A DNA stretch of 9,053 nt from Chloroflexota bacterium (GCA_023381895.1 JAMCTA010000065.1:1-9053), one strand, 5' to 3'. Shown: positions 1 to 6,924, counted from the first letter of the stretch. Numbers and translations: made by a program. Notes: generated by a model from the letters alone, not told the origin.

Positions 1-596
1 GCCCTCTGCTATCGGCGGGCCTTCCGGCGGCTCCTACGCATCCGGTATCCGGACTTCAGACCGCGACTCACGGGCCCATTCGGCGCTTTCGGCCTCATCG
101 ATTTTGCAGCCAGGAATCGATTCTCTGAGAGGCGGAAAAGCGTGTACTCTTCCCGGTCATCGTCATGAGCTCTTTGGTTATTCTGGGAGTGTACCCCAAG
201 TCCGCACCGCTATGTCAAGGTGCGCTCCGGGAGTGCTCCTACCCGATGTCTGCTCGGCGGCGTGACGCGACTCCCGAACAGGTCTGTGCGTGCTCCACCC
301 CGCAAGGGCTCCCACCTCTTTCTGTCTGGAGAAGGTCCACGACCGTCCCGGCGTCACGTTGCTGCTCCAGGGTGGCCGCGTCCCGAGACCCGCCGCCGTC
401 CAGAGCGCCCACACCCTACGCCTGGCTGGCGCTGCTGCCATTTCCCCACCCCTCTTACGGGGACGGGTACATACTCCTCTTGGGTCGCCAGCCCGCAAAC
501 AGGCGAGCCGCGTCCGCTGAAGACGTGGCCAGCGTCGCTGTCGTTGTTCCATCCCGAGCGTACCTCCACTGACCTCATCTTCGTCGCTGGGTCCCC
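1..596. other. Left flank without a convincing gene
   Basis: I looked at both strands and all frames and recognise no protein family. A plus-strand frame open from the window edge to a TGA at 167-169 (about 55 codons) could be the end of a gene starting outside the window. A minus-strand frame without a start codon also crosses 9-209. Neither has a motif I know. The longer frames between about 178 and 596 have the Arg/Pro/Ser-rich composition of chance frames in GC-rich DNA, and one of them overlaps the real YVTN gene. I see no strong intrinsic terminator for the YVTN gene. The only local structure is a short inverted repeat at 97-121. Confidence 0.5.
97..121. repeat. Short inverted repeat, 7-bp arms
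   Basis: ATCGATT at 97-103 and AATCGAT at 115-121 are perfect reverse complements separated by 11 bases. There is no U-rich tail, so it is not a good intrinsic terminator. It could be a protein-binding site or chance. Confidence 0.3.
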
Positions 597-2471
597 TCAC
601 TCCGGCGTGAAGGCATTGGTGAGGTCGGTGTTGGGGAGTAGGTGGGGATCGCGCACCCAGTGCGGCTGGCTGCGGTCGTACTGACTCAACAGCGGGCTGC
701 CGGCCGCTTCCTGCGCGAGGTCCGCCGGCAGGTGCTGACCGGTCAAGACCGCCTTCAGGTAGTCGCCAAGCAGCACATCCTGGGTGCAGCCACACAACGC
801 GTCGTAGAGCATGATCCCCCGCTGCCAGCGCAAGGCAATGAAGTCGTGGTTCTTGGGATCGACCAGCGGCTGGCTGGTGGGAATACCCCAGAGCTCGAGG
901 TCGAAGCCAGGAAGAAGAAAGAGCTCGCCACCGGTTGGGAAGGCGGAATGCGGGGAGACGGTGTCCTCAAACCTGTACAAGAAGTCGACGGGAATACCAT
1001 TGACGTCGTCCGGAGCGTGTTGTTGGACCCACGCGAGGACTGCTGGTTGGTCAGTTGGCGCAGGCGCGGTAGACAGCAGGGAGCTATCGACGCTGGGGAA
1101 GGTGCTGCCGTTGAAGCTGGTGTAGGGCAAGAAGGGGGGATCGAGCAGATTGAGGAGGTGCGGGCTGCCGCGGTGATCCAGCTGGACGACACGGCGCTGG
1201 AAGAACTGAACGGTGAAACCCTGGAAGAGAAAGGTGCGGCTGGTGGGAAAGCCGAAGGAGGCCACGCCGCCACGACGCTGGAAGTAGGTCCAGATGGTGT
1301 CATTATCGATGCGAAAGCCGGTTTGAGGGAAGTAACGGCAATCGTGGGAGACGGAGGAGGGCTGGGTAAGGCCTCGGAGAATCGACACGGTGTCGCTACC
1401 TTGGTTTGTGACGTAGACGAGGTGGGTTGACGGATCGACGGCGACGGCCCAAGGGGTAGTGCCCACCGGTACTGTGGCGAGAGCTCGATTGGTGTTTTCG
1501 TCAAGCACAGACAGAGAATTGCTGTTGCCACCCGAGATCGTGTTCGTCCCCGAGTTGGCGACGTAGACGGTCCGTGTCGTCGAATCTACTGCCACGCCCA
1601 AGGGGTTATCCCCCACACGTACGAAGGTCGGCTGCTGCGAAAACGCCCGCGGGGTGGTGCCATCAAACACCATTAGGTCACCGATTGGGTCAGTGGCGTA
1701 CACCCGATGCGTCGCGCTGTCCACCGCAACGCCGAACGAGACGCCGTGGAGCAAGCCGACGCTTCCAACCTCTCCGAGGCTTCCACCATCCAGCATCGCG
1801 ATCGAATTGTTGTCGGGCCTGCTAGTTGTGGCATAAACCCGATGCGCGATGGGATCGACAGCAAGTCCGCGCACCACGGTGAGCATGCTCGCCAGCGGGC
1901 CGCTACCGAGCGTCTGCGTCGCGCGCACCAGCCCCGTCTGGTCGTCGAAGGCGCGGATCGTCCCGGTGGGATTGCCGGTCTGCCGCAGCGCTGCCGCATC
2001 GCCGTCGTCACCAACATAGAGGGTGTGGTTGGAGGGATCAACCGCGATGGTACCAGGATGGGCGCCGGTCGGGATGGTCCCGACCACCGCGTCAGTGGCC
2101 TCATCCAGGATAGTGACCATATTGCTCTCGGTATTGGCGACGTACACCCGGTGGATAGCGGAATCCACGGCGATGGCGCTGGGGGCTATACCAACGGACA
2201 CCGTTGCTATCACCCGCTGGGTGTGACCGTCAATGACGGAAACTGTGTTGGCATCACGATTGGTGACGTACACCCGGTTGGTGGATGGGTCAACCGCGAT
2301 CCCGTTCGGCCTGGCGCCTACGCTCAGCGTAGCGGCGACGCTCACTGACGCGCTCGCGCCGCCCGGCATCTGGATGAGATCACCAGACGCCGGGGTAGGA
2401 GGCGCCCATGGCTGCAAAGGTGTTGTCAGAACCGCCGTCAGCACGGTAGCGAACACGAGCACCCACCCCAT
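597..2471 (-). CDS. Exported seven-blade YVTN beta-propeller protein with C-terminal Chloroflexota-type domain
   Basis: Predicted 624-residue secreted or surface protein. I chose the ATG at 2471 because it opens a hydrophobic leader (MGWVLVFATVLTAVLTTP) and has a G-rich, weak ribosome site (GGGGGTG, about 7 nt upstream). The frame stays open to an ATG at 2654, but that extension does not look like a leader. The leader lacks the usual N-terminal Lys/Arg. Residues about 48-366 carry seven repeats of the type (G/A)(I/V)AVDxxxxxVYVxN....(V/I)xVLD, enough for a closed seven-blade propeller of the YVTN/NHL type. Blades 3 and 6 have longer loops. From about 378 a second domain begins with YFPQTGF, then an FGFPTS motif (about 407-412) and VQFFQRR (421-427). 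A diverged second copy follows (WGIPTS about 528-533, LRWQRGIMLYD about 547-557). Such propellers usually bind ligands or proteins; no enzymatic motif is seen. It is the last gene of the run, 252 bp after the preceding one, so it may have its own promoter. Confidence 0.9.
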   Translation of the reverse strand: MGWVLVFATVLTAVLTTPLQPWAPPTPASGDLIQMPGGASASVSVAATLSVGARPNGIAVDPSTNRVYVTNRDANTVSVIDGHTQRVIATVSVGIAPSAIAVDSAIHRVYVANTESNMVTILDEATDAVVGTIPTGAHPGTIAVDPSNHTLYVGDDGDAAALRQTGNPTGTIRAFDDQTGLVRATQTLGSGPLASMLTVVRGLAVDPIAHRVYATTSRPDNNSIAMLDGGSLGEVGSVGLLHGVSFGVAVDSATHRVYATDPIGDLMVFDGTTPRAFSQQPTFVRVGDNPLGVAVDSTTRTVYVANSGTNTISGGNSNSLSVLDENTNRALATVPVGTTPWAVAVDPSTHLVYVTNQGSDTVSILRGLTQPSSVSHDCRYFPQTGFRIDNDTIWTYFQRRGGVASFGFPTSRTFLFQGFTVQFFQRRVVQLDHRGSPHLLNLLDPPFLPYTSFNGSTFPSVDSSLLSTAPAPTDQPAVLAWVQQHAPDDVNGIPVDFLYRFEDTVSPHSAFPTGGELFLLPGFDLELWGIPTSQPLVDPKNHDFIALRWQRGIMLYDALCGCTQDVLLGDYLKAVLTGQHLPADLAQEAAGSPLLSQYDRSQPHWVRDPHLLPNTDLTNAFTPE

Positions 2472-2723
2472 AGCAACACCCCCAAAAGGCGATAATGTCT
2501 CACATTCTGTGTGTAAAGATAGCGGACCCTCAGAGGAGACTGCATGATCTCCTGCTACGACCAGGGCGCAATGCCGATAGACCTCCATCACAGGAACGAG
2601 GTTTCCCGGCACACCGAAGACAAGGAAAAACCCTTGCTCATATGCGGGTGACAAGAATGCAGGTGGTCCTGCTCGCCTACCTTCCCTAAGCGGTGTCGTG
2701 GTGTCACGGACGATACCTCCAGG
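2472..2723. promoter_or_regulatory. Intergenic region, possible promoter of the YVTN gene
   Basis: This is the largest gap in the minus-strand gene run. Read on the minus strand it has a -35-like TTTACA (2518-2513), followed 16-17 nt later by a poor -10-like TTATCG/TATCGC. An AATGT-CTC-ACATT inverted repeat (2494-2506) lies between them, and a perfect 6-bp-arm hairpin AGGAGA/TCTCCT with an 8-nt loop lies at 2534-2553. The arrangement would suit an operator or leader structure, but every element is short and the -10 match is weak. A 35-codon minus frame from 2545 has a purine-rich site too close to its ATG, and I do not call it a gene. Confidence 0.3.
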
Positions 2724-3695
2724 TTATGGCGTCTGGTAGTAGGAGTACAGCACATCCCACCAGAGTAGCTTGTCCGCCGGGACATACTGACCGCCCTGGA
2801 CGTTCCAGTCTCTAGCCCCGTAGTCGGTACTGCGATGGTCAGAGAAAAAGTTGGGGTGCTGAAAGAAGTACATCGCCTTGGGGAAGGCCATCCGGAGCGC
2901 ATTGTAGGTTGGTCGCGCCCTTGTCGGGTCGAGCTCGCTGTTCCGCACCCCCCATTCCCCGATCAGCAGCGGCTTTGACGTACCTGTCGATGTCCCATCA
3001 TTCGTATCGCCATACTGCTGCTGCTTGCCCTGGATCGCCGTGATCACTGACGCGATGAACCCACTATCGGGATAGCCCTCCATGTTGAGGCTGAGGGCAT
3101 CCCAGGGATAGGGTCCCCTCACCAGGCTTTGATTGAGGTATTGGTACATAGCCTCGAGGTATCCGGCGACGTAGGGCCCGTTTGGGTCCGTCCCCGGCAA
3201 TACACTCAAGCCGCCCGCATAGGTGATCGCTTGGGGGACAGTGCTCTTGATCCGCGTGCAATCTTGATACAGCATCGCCGCGAAGTTCTGCGGCGAGAGT
3301 GAGGTGGGGTGGTAAAACTGCGGCGGGTTTGTCCCCGGGATCTGGCTCCCGGCAGGACAGTTCGCTCCGATCGCGATGGAGCCATCGGTGTTCGGTTCGT
3401 TCCACACCCAGTAGGTGGTCAGGCTGTGAGACGCCAATTGGCCGGCGAAGTCCGCCGCGCGAAACGACCAATCGTCGATGTAGTCGTTGAGCAGGGGATT
3501 GTTGTTCTTGCCGGGCCCTGCGTTCGGGCAGAAGGTCGAGCCAGCAGTGCCCGGCCGGTCGAACTCCGGGGGCAAGACGGCCGCCACCGTGAAGCCATTA
3601 CGCACCCAGGCGTCAATGGCCGCTTTGTACTCCGGGTAGCCCGGACTGCCCAGCGTGTTGTCGCTCGATCTCGCGCTGATCACCGTGCGCACCAA
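2724..3695 (-). CDS. 3' fragment of the frameshifted GH-A-like gene: glycosidase-fold domain
   Basis: An open 323-codon frame that could start only at an internal TTG (3695). The protein-like sequence extends upstream of that codon to the frameshift, so this is a continuation and not a separate gene. It holds the GH-A signature residues: WVWNEPN with Glu100 and LLIGEWG with Glu247 in this fragment's numbering. FFQHPN and DYG near the end match WYFQHPN and DYG in the paralogue. It ends YYQTP at TAA 2724-2726. It overlaps the 5' fragment by 16 nt in another frame. Confidence 0.6.
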   Translation of the reverse strand: MVRTVISARSSDNTLGSPGYPEYKAAIDAWVRNGFTVAAVLPPEFDRPGTAGSTFCPNAGPGKNNNPLLNDYIDDWSFRAADFAGQLASHSLTTYWVWNEPNTDGSIAIGANCPAGSQIPGTNPPQFYHPTSLSPQNFAAMLYQDCTRIKSTVPQAITYAGGLSVLPGTDPNGPYVAGYLEAMYQYLNQSLVRGPYPWDALSLNMEGYPDSGFIASVITAIQGKQQQYGDTNDGTSTGTSKPLLIGEWGVRNSELDPTRARPTYNALRMAFPKAMYFFQHPNFFSDHRSTDYGARDWNVQGGQYVPADKLLWWDVLYSYYQTP

Positions 3696-4135
3696 CAGAC
3701 GATCGCCATTTGGCTTTCGGAGACCGTCGCGCCAGCCCCGCCATTGTAGCTCGGGTCGTAGGAGAAGGAGACGATGCCCTGACGCGACAGTTCCGCCGGG
3801 CCGAACTGCTGGCCCACTGCGGCCGAGAGCTGGTCCGTCCAGTTCCGCAGGTCATTGATGTCGCGGGCGCTGATCTGCCGGCTGGGTGCGGGCGGGCTCC
3901 CCACGCTCCAGCCGGGGAGCGTGGGCGCATTCGGCACCTGCTGGATGGCGGTGCGGACCTCGGTGAAGTGAATCGCCCGGATGTGGGTGCTGGTAGTGAG
4001 CGGGGCATCGGTCCAGCCGTAGGGGCTGAGACCCGCCGCGCGCCGGTCATTGTCCACCGTTGCTCGGAGCTCGTTGATGTGGATCGTCCGAATGTGAGTG
4101 CTGCTCGTCGCAGGATCGTCGGTCCAACTCGCCAC
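3680..4135 (-). CDS. 5' fragment of the frameshifted GH-A-like gene: N-terminal repeat domain
   Basis: The first 151 codons as they read in the given sequence. About residues 1-132 are genuine and align with the paralogue: both begin MASWTDDP and share STHIR...NELR, STHIRAIHFTEV and ARDINDLR. Three imperfect repeats of about 40 residues have the core (I)xAxxxN(E/D)LR. This resembles the short 'IKAVHITELR' type repeats found in many secreted bacterial proteins. The last residues before the TGA at 3680-3682 (ending MAIVCWCAR) are out-of-frame sequence past the indel. If expressed alone it would give a repeat domain without the catalytic part. Confidence 0.6.
   Translation of the reverse strand: MASWTDDPATSSTHIRTIHINELRATVDNDRRAAGLSPYGWTDAPLTTSTHIRAIHFTEVRTAIQQVPNAPTLPGWSVGSPPAPSRQISARDINDLRNWTDQLSAAVGQQFGPAELSRQGIVSFSYDPSYNGGAGATVSESQMAIVCWCAR
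3736..3739 (-). other. Frameshift site: C4 run (G4 on coding strand), one base missing
   Basis: In the coding direction the codons read AAT GGC GGG GCT GGC. One extra G gives AAT GGC GGG GGC TGG CGC GAC GGT, which enters the downstream frame and yields an uninterrupted protein with the paralogue's domain layout. Re-reading one G (a -1 slip) would have the same effect. I saw no further signal for programmed slippage and did not fold the region. Other nearby positions could also host the indel, but this homopolymer gives the most natural protein. Confidence 0.65.
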
Positions 4136-4146
4136 GATGACTCCCC

Positions 4147-4259
4147 TCCGGTCGCTCAGCTCGCGTAGAAGCAGCCGCCGGCATCGACGCGGGTGTACTG
4201 CCCGGTCGAGTCCTTGATGGCGCCACTGAGCAGCTCATCACCGCCCAGGAGGATGCCGG
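4147..4259 (-). repeat. 113-bp direct repeat, left copy (orphan)
   Basis: Identical to 6925-7037 except for one C/G difference (GGAGG here, GCAGG there, 8-12 bases before the right end on the plus strand). On the minus strand it encodes GILLGGDELLSGAIKDST and onward to FYAS-stop, the end of the GIGT-repeat protein, and includes part of the ribosome-binding region of the next gene. Here the reading frame has no upstream gene. Beyond both ends, similarity to the other copy drops sharply. Confidence 0.95.
4156..4259 (-). pseudogene. Orphan 3' remnant of a GIGT-repeat (tail-fibre-like) gene
   Basis: This encodes the last 34 residues of the protein at 8001-6934, with the same TAG stop (4156-4158), just before the second GH-A-like gene (20-bp gap; 21 bp at the intact locus). 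The upstream open frame (to an ATG at 4401) shows no GIGT repeats and lies antisense-free inside the kelch gene's 3' end in another frame, so it is not credible as a gene. The likely history is duplication of [GIGT gene + GH-A-like gene] followed by loss of most of the first gene. Confidence 0.7.
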
Positions 4260-5512
4260 CCTTGCCAGCCCCCACCAGTCTCCGGAAGTACCGGCCGTCC
4301 GGATCGAACCGGGGACGCCACGGGTGTGGCTGATGGCGGGAGGGGCGGAGTGTACACCGCTCCATCTCCCAACGGGATGAACCGTGTGCCGCTCTCGCCA
4401 CAGCGGCCGCAACCGCCCCAGACGATCATGCTGCTCCCGGTCCAGACGGCGGTCTGCCACGCGCGCGCACTCGGCGCCCCCGCCGCCGGAAGCGGAGTCC
4501 ACGTGTTCGTCCGCGGGTCATAGGCCGCCCCGTCTCCGAGCGTGCCATGAGCATTCTCGCCACCCCAGACGAGCATCGCTGTCCCCGTCCACACCGCCGT
4601 CTGGCGCGCCCGCGGGCTGGGTGCGCCGGCCATTGGCAGGGGGCGCCAGGTGTTGGTCCGCGGGTCGTAGGCGGCGCCGTCACCCAGGTAGCCCTTCGCG
4701 TCTTTCCCACCCCAGATGAGCATCTCGCTGCCCGTCCACACCGCCGTGTGGCCATAGCGGGGACCCGGCGCACCGGTGCTGGCGATGGGCTGCCAGGTAT
4801 TCGTGGCCGGATTGTAGCGACCACCAGTATCTTGCGGGATCCACGCCGGAATCTGGCTCACAGTCTGGCCGCCCCAGATGAGCATCTCCCTCCCCGTCCA
4901 CACCGCCGTGTGCCACCACCGCCGTGAAAGAAAGCTAGCGTTTGGAAGCAGTCTCCAGGATCTCGTGCTAGGGTCATATGCAGCTCCTTGGTACTGATAA
5001 GGAGGCCCGCCATTGCCGCCCCAGATGAGCATCTCCCTCCCCGTCCACACCGCCGTGTGGCCATAGCGGCCGCTCAGATCAGGCCACGGCGCGATCGCTG
5101 TCCAGCGATCCGTCGACGGGTCGTAGCTGCCACCGTTGTCTCGGATAAAGGCGGAGATGATACCGCCCCAGATGAGCATCTCCCTCCCCGTCCACACCGC
5201 CGTGTGGAAGGAGCGAACACTGGGAGCGCCATAGCGCGTTATCGACTGCCAGGTGTGGCGTCCTGGCGTGTACGTGGCGCCAGCACCGAGACTCCCCCGA
5301 TTCCCGGGGGCGTCGGCGGGGCCGCCGCCCCAGATGAGCATCTCCCTCCCCGTCCACACCGCCGTGTGAAAGGCGTTGGCACCGGGTGCACCAGTCTCGG
5401 CAAGCGGTGTCCAAGTCCCCACGCCGTTGGGCGCTCCAGCGGCCACCAGAAGGCTGGGCGCGGCAACTACTACGGCCAGCAGCAGGGCACAGAGCGTAGA
5501 GCGAACTCGCAC
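4238..5512 (-). CDS. Exported kelch-repeat beta-propeller protein
   Basis: 424 residues. GTG start at 5512 with a perfect AGGAGG 8 nt upstream (5526-5521). It opens with a clear Sec signal peptide: MRVRST, a hydrophobic core LCALLLAVVVAAPSLLVAA, and probable cleavage near residues 26-28. The mature part is seven repeats of 49 or 54 residues with the signature HTAVWTGREMLIWGG, then GAAYDP..NTW.PL. The Gly-Gly and spaced Tyr/Trp are classic kelch features. Seven repeats fit one closed propeller. Kelch propellers usually bind proteins or sugars; some carry enzyme activity (galactose oxidase), but no copper-site pattern is seen. Blade 7 loses its last Trp strand and runs into a Pro/Ser-rich tail. 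The final six codons and stop lie inside the 113-bp repeat, in a frame different from the GIGT protein, so the 3' end has probably been replaced. It follows the GH-A-like gene by 41 bp and is probably cotranscribed with it. Confidence 0.9.
   Translation of the reverse strand: MRVRSTLCALLLAVVVAAPSLLVAAGAPNGVGTWTPLAETGAPGANAFHTAVWTGREMLIWGGGPADAPGNRGSLGAGATYTPGRHTWQSITRYGAPSVRSFHTAVWTGREMLIWGGIISAFIRDNGGSYDPSTDRWTAIAPWPDLSGRYGHTAVWTGREMLIWGGNGGPPYQYQGAAYDPSTRSWRLLPNASFLSRRWWHTAVWTGREMLIWGGQTVSQIPAWIPQDTGGRYNPATNTWQPIASTGAPGPRYGHTAVWTGSEMLIWGGKDAKGYLGDGAAYDPRTNTWRPLPMAGAPSPRARQTAVWTGTAMLVWGGENAHGTLGDGAAYDPRTNTWTPLPAAGAPSARAWQTAVWTGSSMIVWGGCGRCGESGTRFIPLGDGAVYTPPLPPSATPVASPVRSGRPVLPETGGGWQGRHPPGR
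4413..5368 (-). repeat. Seven kelch DNA repeats with a conserved 44-bp core
   Basis: The 44-bp core encoding HTAVWTGREMLIWGG starts (plus coordinates) at 4413, 4560, 4707, 4869, 5016, 5163 and 5325, with spacings 147, 147, 162, 147, 147, 162, all multiples of three. The four copies nearest the gene start (4869, 5016, 5163, 5325) are identical over all 44 bases. The other three carry a few substitutions. Sequence between cores is much less conserved, except between blades 5 and 6, which are near-duplicates in protein. Confidence 0.9.
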
Positions 5513-5553
5513 GGGCCGAGCCTCCTCTCCGACTATGCCGTGCTAGAGTGGCA

Positions 5554-6912
5554 CTAACTGTTGCGCTGCTCCAGCAGTGTGCTCAGTTGCGCCCACTCGG
5601 GGCAGTGGGCCGTGACGGCGCAGTCCTGGTAGCTCGTTCCCTGGACGTAGGTCCAGGCGGTCGTCCCGTAATCGCCGGGGGTTGATGTGCAGTCGCCTGT
5701 CGTCGTCCGGTTCGGATGCTGGAAATACCACATGGCGTCGAAGACCTCGCGCAAGTATGTGTAGGCGTTACCCATACAAGCTTGGTTCAGCGCACCGCTA
5801 TGGGTGGGTCCCCACTCCCCGATAAAGACGGGGCGGCGGTCGCTGAGTGAGAAGACGTTATCGATGGCACTGCGCAAGTTGGTCATGTCCTGCTGGCTGA
5901 ATCCGGCCGGATAGCCATTGGGATCCCCGCAGTTATGCGGATGGAGGTTGACCGCATCCCAGGGCACACCGAGCCCGTTGTTCCGCAGCCAGGTGTATAT
6001 CTGTGAAAGATACTGCACCACCGCCTGCGTCGCCTGGTCGTGATTGATCGTGTCCTGCCAGAGGATTCCTCCCATGATGACGCCGGCACCGGGAGCGGCG
6101 TCGTTAATCTGGGTGAAGCAGTGATAGAGTAGCGAGGCAAATACCCGCGCATCAAGACTAGTAGTCGACCCTTGATTGCTAGGCTCATTCCAGATGATGT
6201 AGGAAGACGCATTATAGCCGACCATGTTCGTGGCAAAGTCTGCCGCTCTAGCGGAAAAGTAGTCGATGAAGGGGTTCGTGAAGAACGGGTCGCTGACGTT
6301 ATCGTTGTAATGTCCTTCATACGAGCGCGCAAAGTCGCTGGTCAAGAGCGCCTGCACCGGCATGTTGGCATTCTGATAGTACTGAAAGGCCACCTGGTAG
6401 GGGAAGTAGTACGGAACGATGTTGTCGCTCGAGTCCGCAATGATCCTGATTCTGATCCAGAGGGGAGTTGTGGTCGGCGTGAGACCGGCGATATCTGCGA
6501 CCCAGGAAGCGTCGATGCTGGCCTGCGGCGTCGTCGTGGGATCGAAGGAAAACGAAGTGATCCCTTCCTCCGCCGGGTCCGGTCCCGTGGGAAGGCTCAG
6601 GTCGGTTGAGAACTGATCGCACCAGGCGCGCAAGTCATTGATGTCGCGGGCGCTCACCTGGCGGCTAGGTGCGGGCGGGCTCCCCACACTCCAAATGAGC
6701 GCACCGAGGTAGGGCGTCATGGCATCGTGCACCTCGGTGAAGTGGATCGCCCGGATGTGCGTCCGACTGGTCACCCAAGGCCCGTCGGACCACGTCACGC
6801 CGCCTAGGCCGACCTTGTAGCGGTTGCGCAGCACCGTCCGGCGCAGCTCGTTGACGTGCACCGCGCGAATATGCGTACTGGTAGTAACCGGATCATCAGT
6901 CCAGCTGGCCAT
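5554..6912 (-). CDS. Clan GH-A glycoside-hydrolase-like protein with N-terminal HIR repeats
   Basis: 452 residues. ATG start at 6912, behind AGGGAGG 5 nt upstream and 21 bp after the previous stop. Residues 1-100 hold three imperfect repeats: STHIRAVHVNELR (12-24), RTHIRAIHFTEVHDA (50-64) and SARDINDLRAW (87-97). Residues about 115-445 look like a glycosidase TIM barrel: IIWNEPSNQ with putative acid/base Glu243, NLHPH (322-326), PVFIGEWGP with putative nucleophile Glu366, then WYFQHPN. This two-glutamate layout is that of retaining clan GH-A enzymes (cellulase, mannanase and xylosidase-like families), but neither substrate nor GH family can be assigned. There is no signal peptide or membrane segment, which is odd between genes for exported proteins. 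A frameshifted paralogue lies at 4135-2724. It could also be a catalytically inactive binding protein; the motif pair favours an enzyme. Confidence 0.8.
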   Translation of the reverse strand: MASWTDDPVTTSTHIRAVHVNELRRTVLRNRYKVGLGGVTWSDGPWVTSRTHIRAIHFTEVHDAMTPYLGALIWSVGSPPAPSRQVSARDINDLRAWCDQFSTDLSLPTGPDPAEEGITSFSFDPTTTPQASIDASWVADIAGLTPTTTPLWIRIRIIADSSDNIVPYYFPYQVAFQYYQNANMPVQALLTSDFARSYEGHYNDNVSDPFFTNPFIDYFSARAADFATNMVGYNASSYIIWNEPSNQGSTTSLDARVFASLLYHCFTQINDAAPGAGVIMGGILWQDTINHDQATQAVVQYLSQIYTWLRNNGLGVPWDAVNLHPHNCGDPNGYPAGFSQQDMTNLRSAIDNVFSLSDRRPVFIGEWGPTHSGALNQACMGNAYTYLREVFDAMWYFQHPNRTTTGDCTSTPGDYGTTAWTYVQGTSYQDCAVTAHCPEWAQLSTLLEQRNS

Positions 6913-6924
6913 TACAGCCTCCCT

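Larger units (their letters stand above)
2724..4135 (-). pseudogene. Clan GH-A glycoside-hydrolase-like protein, interrupted by a one-base frameshift
   Basis: The complete gene would encode 470 residues. It is a paralogue of the intact gene at 6912-5554. It starts with GTG at 4135, behind GGAGG 9 nt upstream. The first frame runs to a TGA at 3680-3682 and the second frame continues to a TAA at 2724. Adding one base to the C4 run at 3736-3739 (G4 on the coding strand) joins them as ...SYNGGGWRDGLRKPNGD.... This matches the paralogue in layout and restores a continuous protein. The repaired protein has three N-terminal 'HIRxxHxxELR' type repeats, then a TIM-barrel-like region with VWNEPN (acid/base Glu about 247) and IGEWG (nucleophile Glu about 394), the two-glutamate pattern of retaining clan GH-A enzymes. 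Substrate and GH family number cannot be told. There is no signal peptide. Both halves are well preserved, so this is a recent mutation, a sequencing or assembly error, or a -1 ribosomal slip, not an old decayed gene. Confidence 0.8.

Noticed and set aside
178..795. Minus-strand frame of 205 codons overlapping the YVTN gene end
   Set aside because: Its first third is the out-of-frame reading of the real gene, and the rest is Arg/Pro-rich with no recognisable domain.
642..1430. Long plus-strand frame of 262 codons
   Set aside because: It lies fully antisense to the YVTN propeller gene, has no known motif and no reasonable ribosome site. The same applies to long plus-strand frames at 1707-2348, 4988-5557, 7339-8124 and 8207-8785.
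4147..4259. Diversity-generating retroelement template/variable repeat pair, suggested by a repeat at the 3' end of a fibre-like gene
   Set aside because: The only difference between copies is C versus G, not at adenines, and no reverse transcriptase or accessory gene is visible.
4290..4325. tRNA T-arm-like GGTTCGATCC on the minus strand
   Set aside because: The five-base T stem does not pair around a seven-base loop, and no anticodon or acceptor arms fit nearby. It lies within the kelch gene's coding 3' part.
4156..4401. Separate 81-codon gene ending in the duplicated tail
   Set aside because: Its first half is the kelch 3' end read in another frame, and it lacks GIGT repeats and a convincing ribosome site. 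Only the last 34 codons are meaningful, as a remnant.
4413..5368. Higher-order 456-bp period in the kelch gene (spacings 147, 147, 162 repeated twice), hinting at duplication of a three-blade unit
   Set aside because: Blades three apart are not more alike than neighbours; blades 5 and 6 are the closest pair. The pattern is better explained by two loop insertions of equal length.
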